A stretch of DNA of 64,000 bases from Clusia tigrina (lineage: Eukaryota > Arthropoda > Insecta > Diptera > Clusiidae): contig OV050033.1 in assembly GCA_920105625.2 (NCBI GenBank), forward strand, positions 108,399,700 through 108,463,699, given 5' to 3'. The notes below the pieces were generated by a model that did no database searches, had not been told where the DNA came from, and saw only the letters and a program-made list of their open reading frames with translations. Below, one piece after another: positions 62,591 to 64,000 of this stretch. Both the position numbers and the translations under genes were made by a program. The stretch's first letter is position 1, and every line of letters starts with the position of its first letter.

Positions 62591-64000
62591 GTACTCGAGC
62601 CTCTTGTCAATTTAAGGTTTCGCTCAAAGCTATGCTACCCTTGAGTCCCAAATCAAACACTGATAAAACTTCAAATGGCCCAAACTTCTATACGGTATGT
62701 CCTACACCTATCAAAGTTAGCAACATACAAATGCTTGTAACTTTTTACTGGACCGTAAAACCTTGAAATTTTGTAACAATAAAGTACTCGAGCCTTTTGT
62801 CAATTTAAGCTATCGCACAAAGCTATGCTACCCTTGAGTCCCAAATCAAACACTGATAAAACTTCAAATGGCCCCAACTTCTATACGGTACGTCCTACAC
62901 CTATCAAAGTTTGCAACATACAAATGCTTGTAACTTTTTACTGGAACGTCATAAAACATTGAAATTTTGTAACAATAAAGTACTCGAGCCTCTTGTCAAT
63001 TTAAGCTTTCGCTCAAATCTATGCTACCCTTGAGTCCCAAATCAAACACTGATAAAACTTCAAATGGCGCAAACTTCTATACGGTACGTCCTACACCAAT
63101 CAAAGTTAGCAACATACAAATGCTTGTAACTTTTTACTGGAGCGTCATAAAACCTTGAAATTTTGTAACAATAAAGTACTCGAGCCTCTTGTAAATTTGA
63201 GCTATCGCTCAAAGCTATGATACTCTTGAGTCCCAAATCAAATACTGATAAAACTTCAACTGGCCCTAGCTTCTATACGGTACGTCCAACATACAAATGC
63301 TTGTAACTTTTTACTGAGCGTCATAAAACCTTGAAATTTTGTAACAATAAAGTACTCGAGCCTCTTGTCAATTTGAGCTATCGCTCAAAGCTATGCTACC
63401 CTTGAGTCCCAAATCAATCACGGATAAAACTTCAAATGGCCCTAGCTTCTATACGGTACGTCCTACACCTATCAAAGTTTGCAACATTCAAAAGCGTGTA
63501 ACTTTTTACTGGAGCGTCATAAAACGTTGAAATTTTTAACAATAAAGTACTCGAGCCTTTTGGCAATTTAAGGTATCGCTCAAAGCTATGCTACCCTTGA
63601 GTCCCAAATCAAACACGGATAAAACTTCAAACGGCCCTAGCTTCTATACAGTACGTCCTAAACCTATCAAAGTTTATAACATACAAATGCTTGTAACTTT
63701 TTACTGGAGCGTCATAAAACCTAGAAATTTTGTAACAATAAAGTAATCGAGCCTCTTGTAAATTTTAGCTATCGCTCAAAGATATGCTACCATTGAGTCC
63801 CAAATCAAACACTGACCAAACTTCAAATGGCCCTAACTTCTATACGGTACGTCCTACACCTATCAAAGTTTCCAACATACAAATGCTTGTAACTTTTTAC
63901 TGGAGCGTCATAAAACCTTGAAATTTTGTAACAATAAAGTATTCGAGCCTCTTGTCAATTTAAGCTATCGCTCAAAGCTATGCTACCCTTGAGTCCCAAA
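62591..64000 (+). repeat. Third copy of the 51.1-52.6 kb segment, cut by the window end
   Basis: Matches 51,147-52,556 at +11,444 and 55,596-57,005 at +6,995, starting from gcctcttgtcaatttaagg and including gatactcttgag and cassette K. The copy runs off the right edge. Small differences include ttggcaattt near 63,560, aattttagc near 63,763 and gtattcgag near 63,939. Confidence 0.9.
63352..63938 (+). repeat. Cassette K (aaaagcgtg), 587 bp
   Basis: Sixth occurrence of the cassette, closest to 51,908 and 56,357 (shared aaacggccc, cctaaacc and gtttataac). Confidence 0.88.

Larger units (their letters stand above)
1..64000 (+). repeat. Satellite array of a ~196-bp monomer filling the window
   Basis: The same monomer recurs without interruption. 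Starting each copy at its gtactcgag landmark, successive starts fall at 1, 197, 393 and 589, and the 196-bp step persists to the end apart from small indels (193-bp, about 177-bp and 200-bp variants). Landmarks in each copy are gtactcgag (positions 1-9), cgctcaaagctatg (31-44), cttgagtccca (50-60), tacggtacgtcc (101-112), ctggagcgtcat (158-169) and caataaa (190-196). All copies face the same way; I saw no inverted copy and no foreign insertion. About 327 monomers fit. A 196-bp length lies in the usual nucleosome-repeat range of satellite monomers, but that is general knowledge and not evidence of function. The family is not one I can name. Confidence 0.98.

Noticed and set aside
1..64000. CRISPR array
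   Set aside because: The repeats are 196 bp, abut directly and have no unique spacers. The variation is spread through the monomer.
1..64000. tRNA, 5S rRNA or other Pol III gene hidden in the monomer
   Set aside because: No convincing A box and B box pair or cloverleaf was found. The only TTCGAA-like motif (cttcgaatgg) is a class variant without the rest of a B box.

Overview
The whole window is satellite DNA. From base 1 to base 64,000 one AT-rich monomer of about 196 bp (37% GC in the consensus I derived by eye) repeats head to tail, always in the same orientation, about 327 times. I see no protein-coding gene, RNA gene, transposon or unique-sequence island. The setting is a eukaryotic nuclear chromosome, most plausibly a centromeric, pericentromeric or other heterochromatic block. 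The species cannot be fixed from the sequence. A plant is my best guess from monomer size and general character, but that is weak. I do not recognise the monomer as a named satellite family.

The information lies in the layered organisation. Monomers differ by shared diagnostic variants, and runs of distinct monomers are copied as higher-order units whose lengths are close to whole multiples of 196 bp. From left to right: 1-3,735 is the first copy of a segment repeated at 8,584-12,318 (offset exactly 8,583) and contains a 588-bp three-monomer unit; 3,736-5,525 recurs at 17,415-19,204 (offset 13,679); 5,526-8,583 and 12,319-17,406 are older mosaics with 1,372- and 1,764-bp offsets; 18,935-22,804 is two copies of a 1,935-bp ten-monomer unit; 23,520-25,871 is two copies of a 1,176-bp six-monomer unit; 25,690-35,630 is two copies of a roughly 5-kb block, later altered by a 784-bp length difference and a 1,372-bp internal duplication; 35,559-44,004 is a nested repeat, a 4,223-bp unit twice with a 1,731-bp tandem pair inside each; 43,425-45,770 is two copies of 1,173 bp; 45,771-49,803 is mosaic; 49,804-57,989 is two copies of a 3.7-3.9 kb block; 57,529-62,406 is a 781-bp four-monomer unit plus 392-bp dimers; 62,591-64,000 is a third copy of part of the 50-57 kb block and runs off the window end.

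Nothing here works together as genes. The pattern fits repeated unequal crossover or other copy-in-register amplification at several scales, with recent events (about 99.7-99.9% identity) layered on older ones. Three properties deserve follow-up: a short perfect dyad present in only some monomers and missing from whole domains; variants at all five consensus CpG sites that look like methyl-cytosine deamination; and junctions in mid-monomer that mark individual recombination events. All comparisons were made by eye, so boundaries are approximate to some tens of bases unless a constant offset is given.
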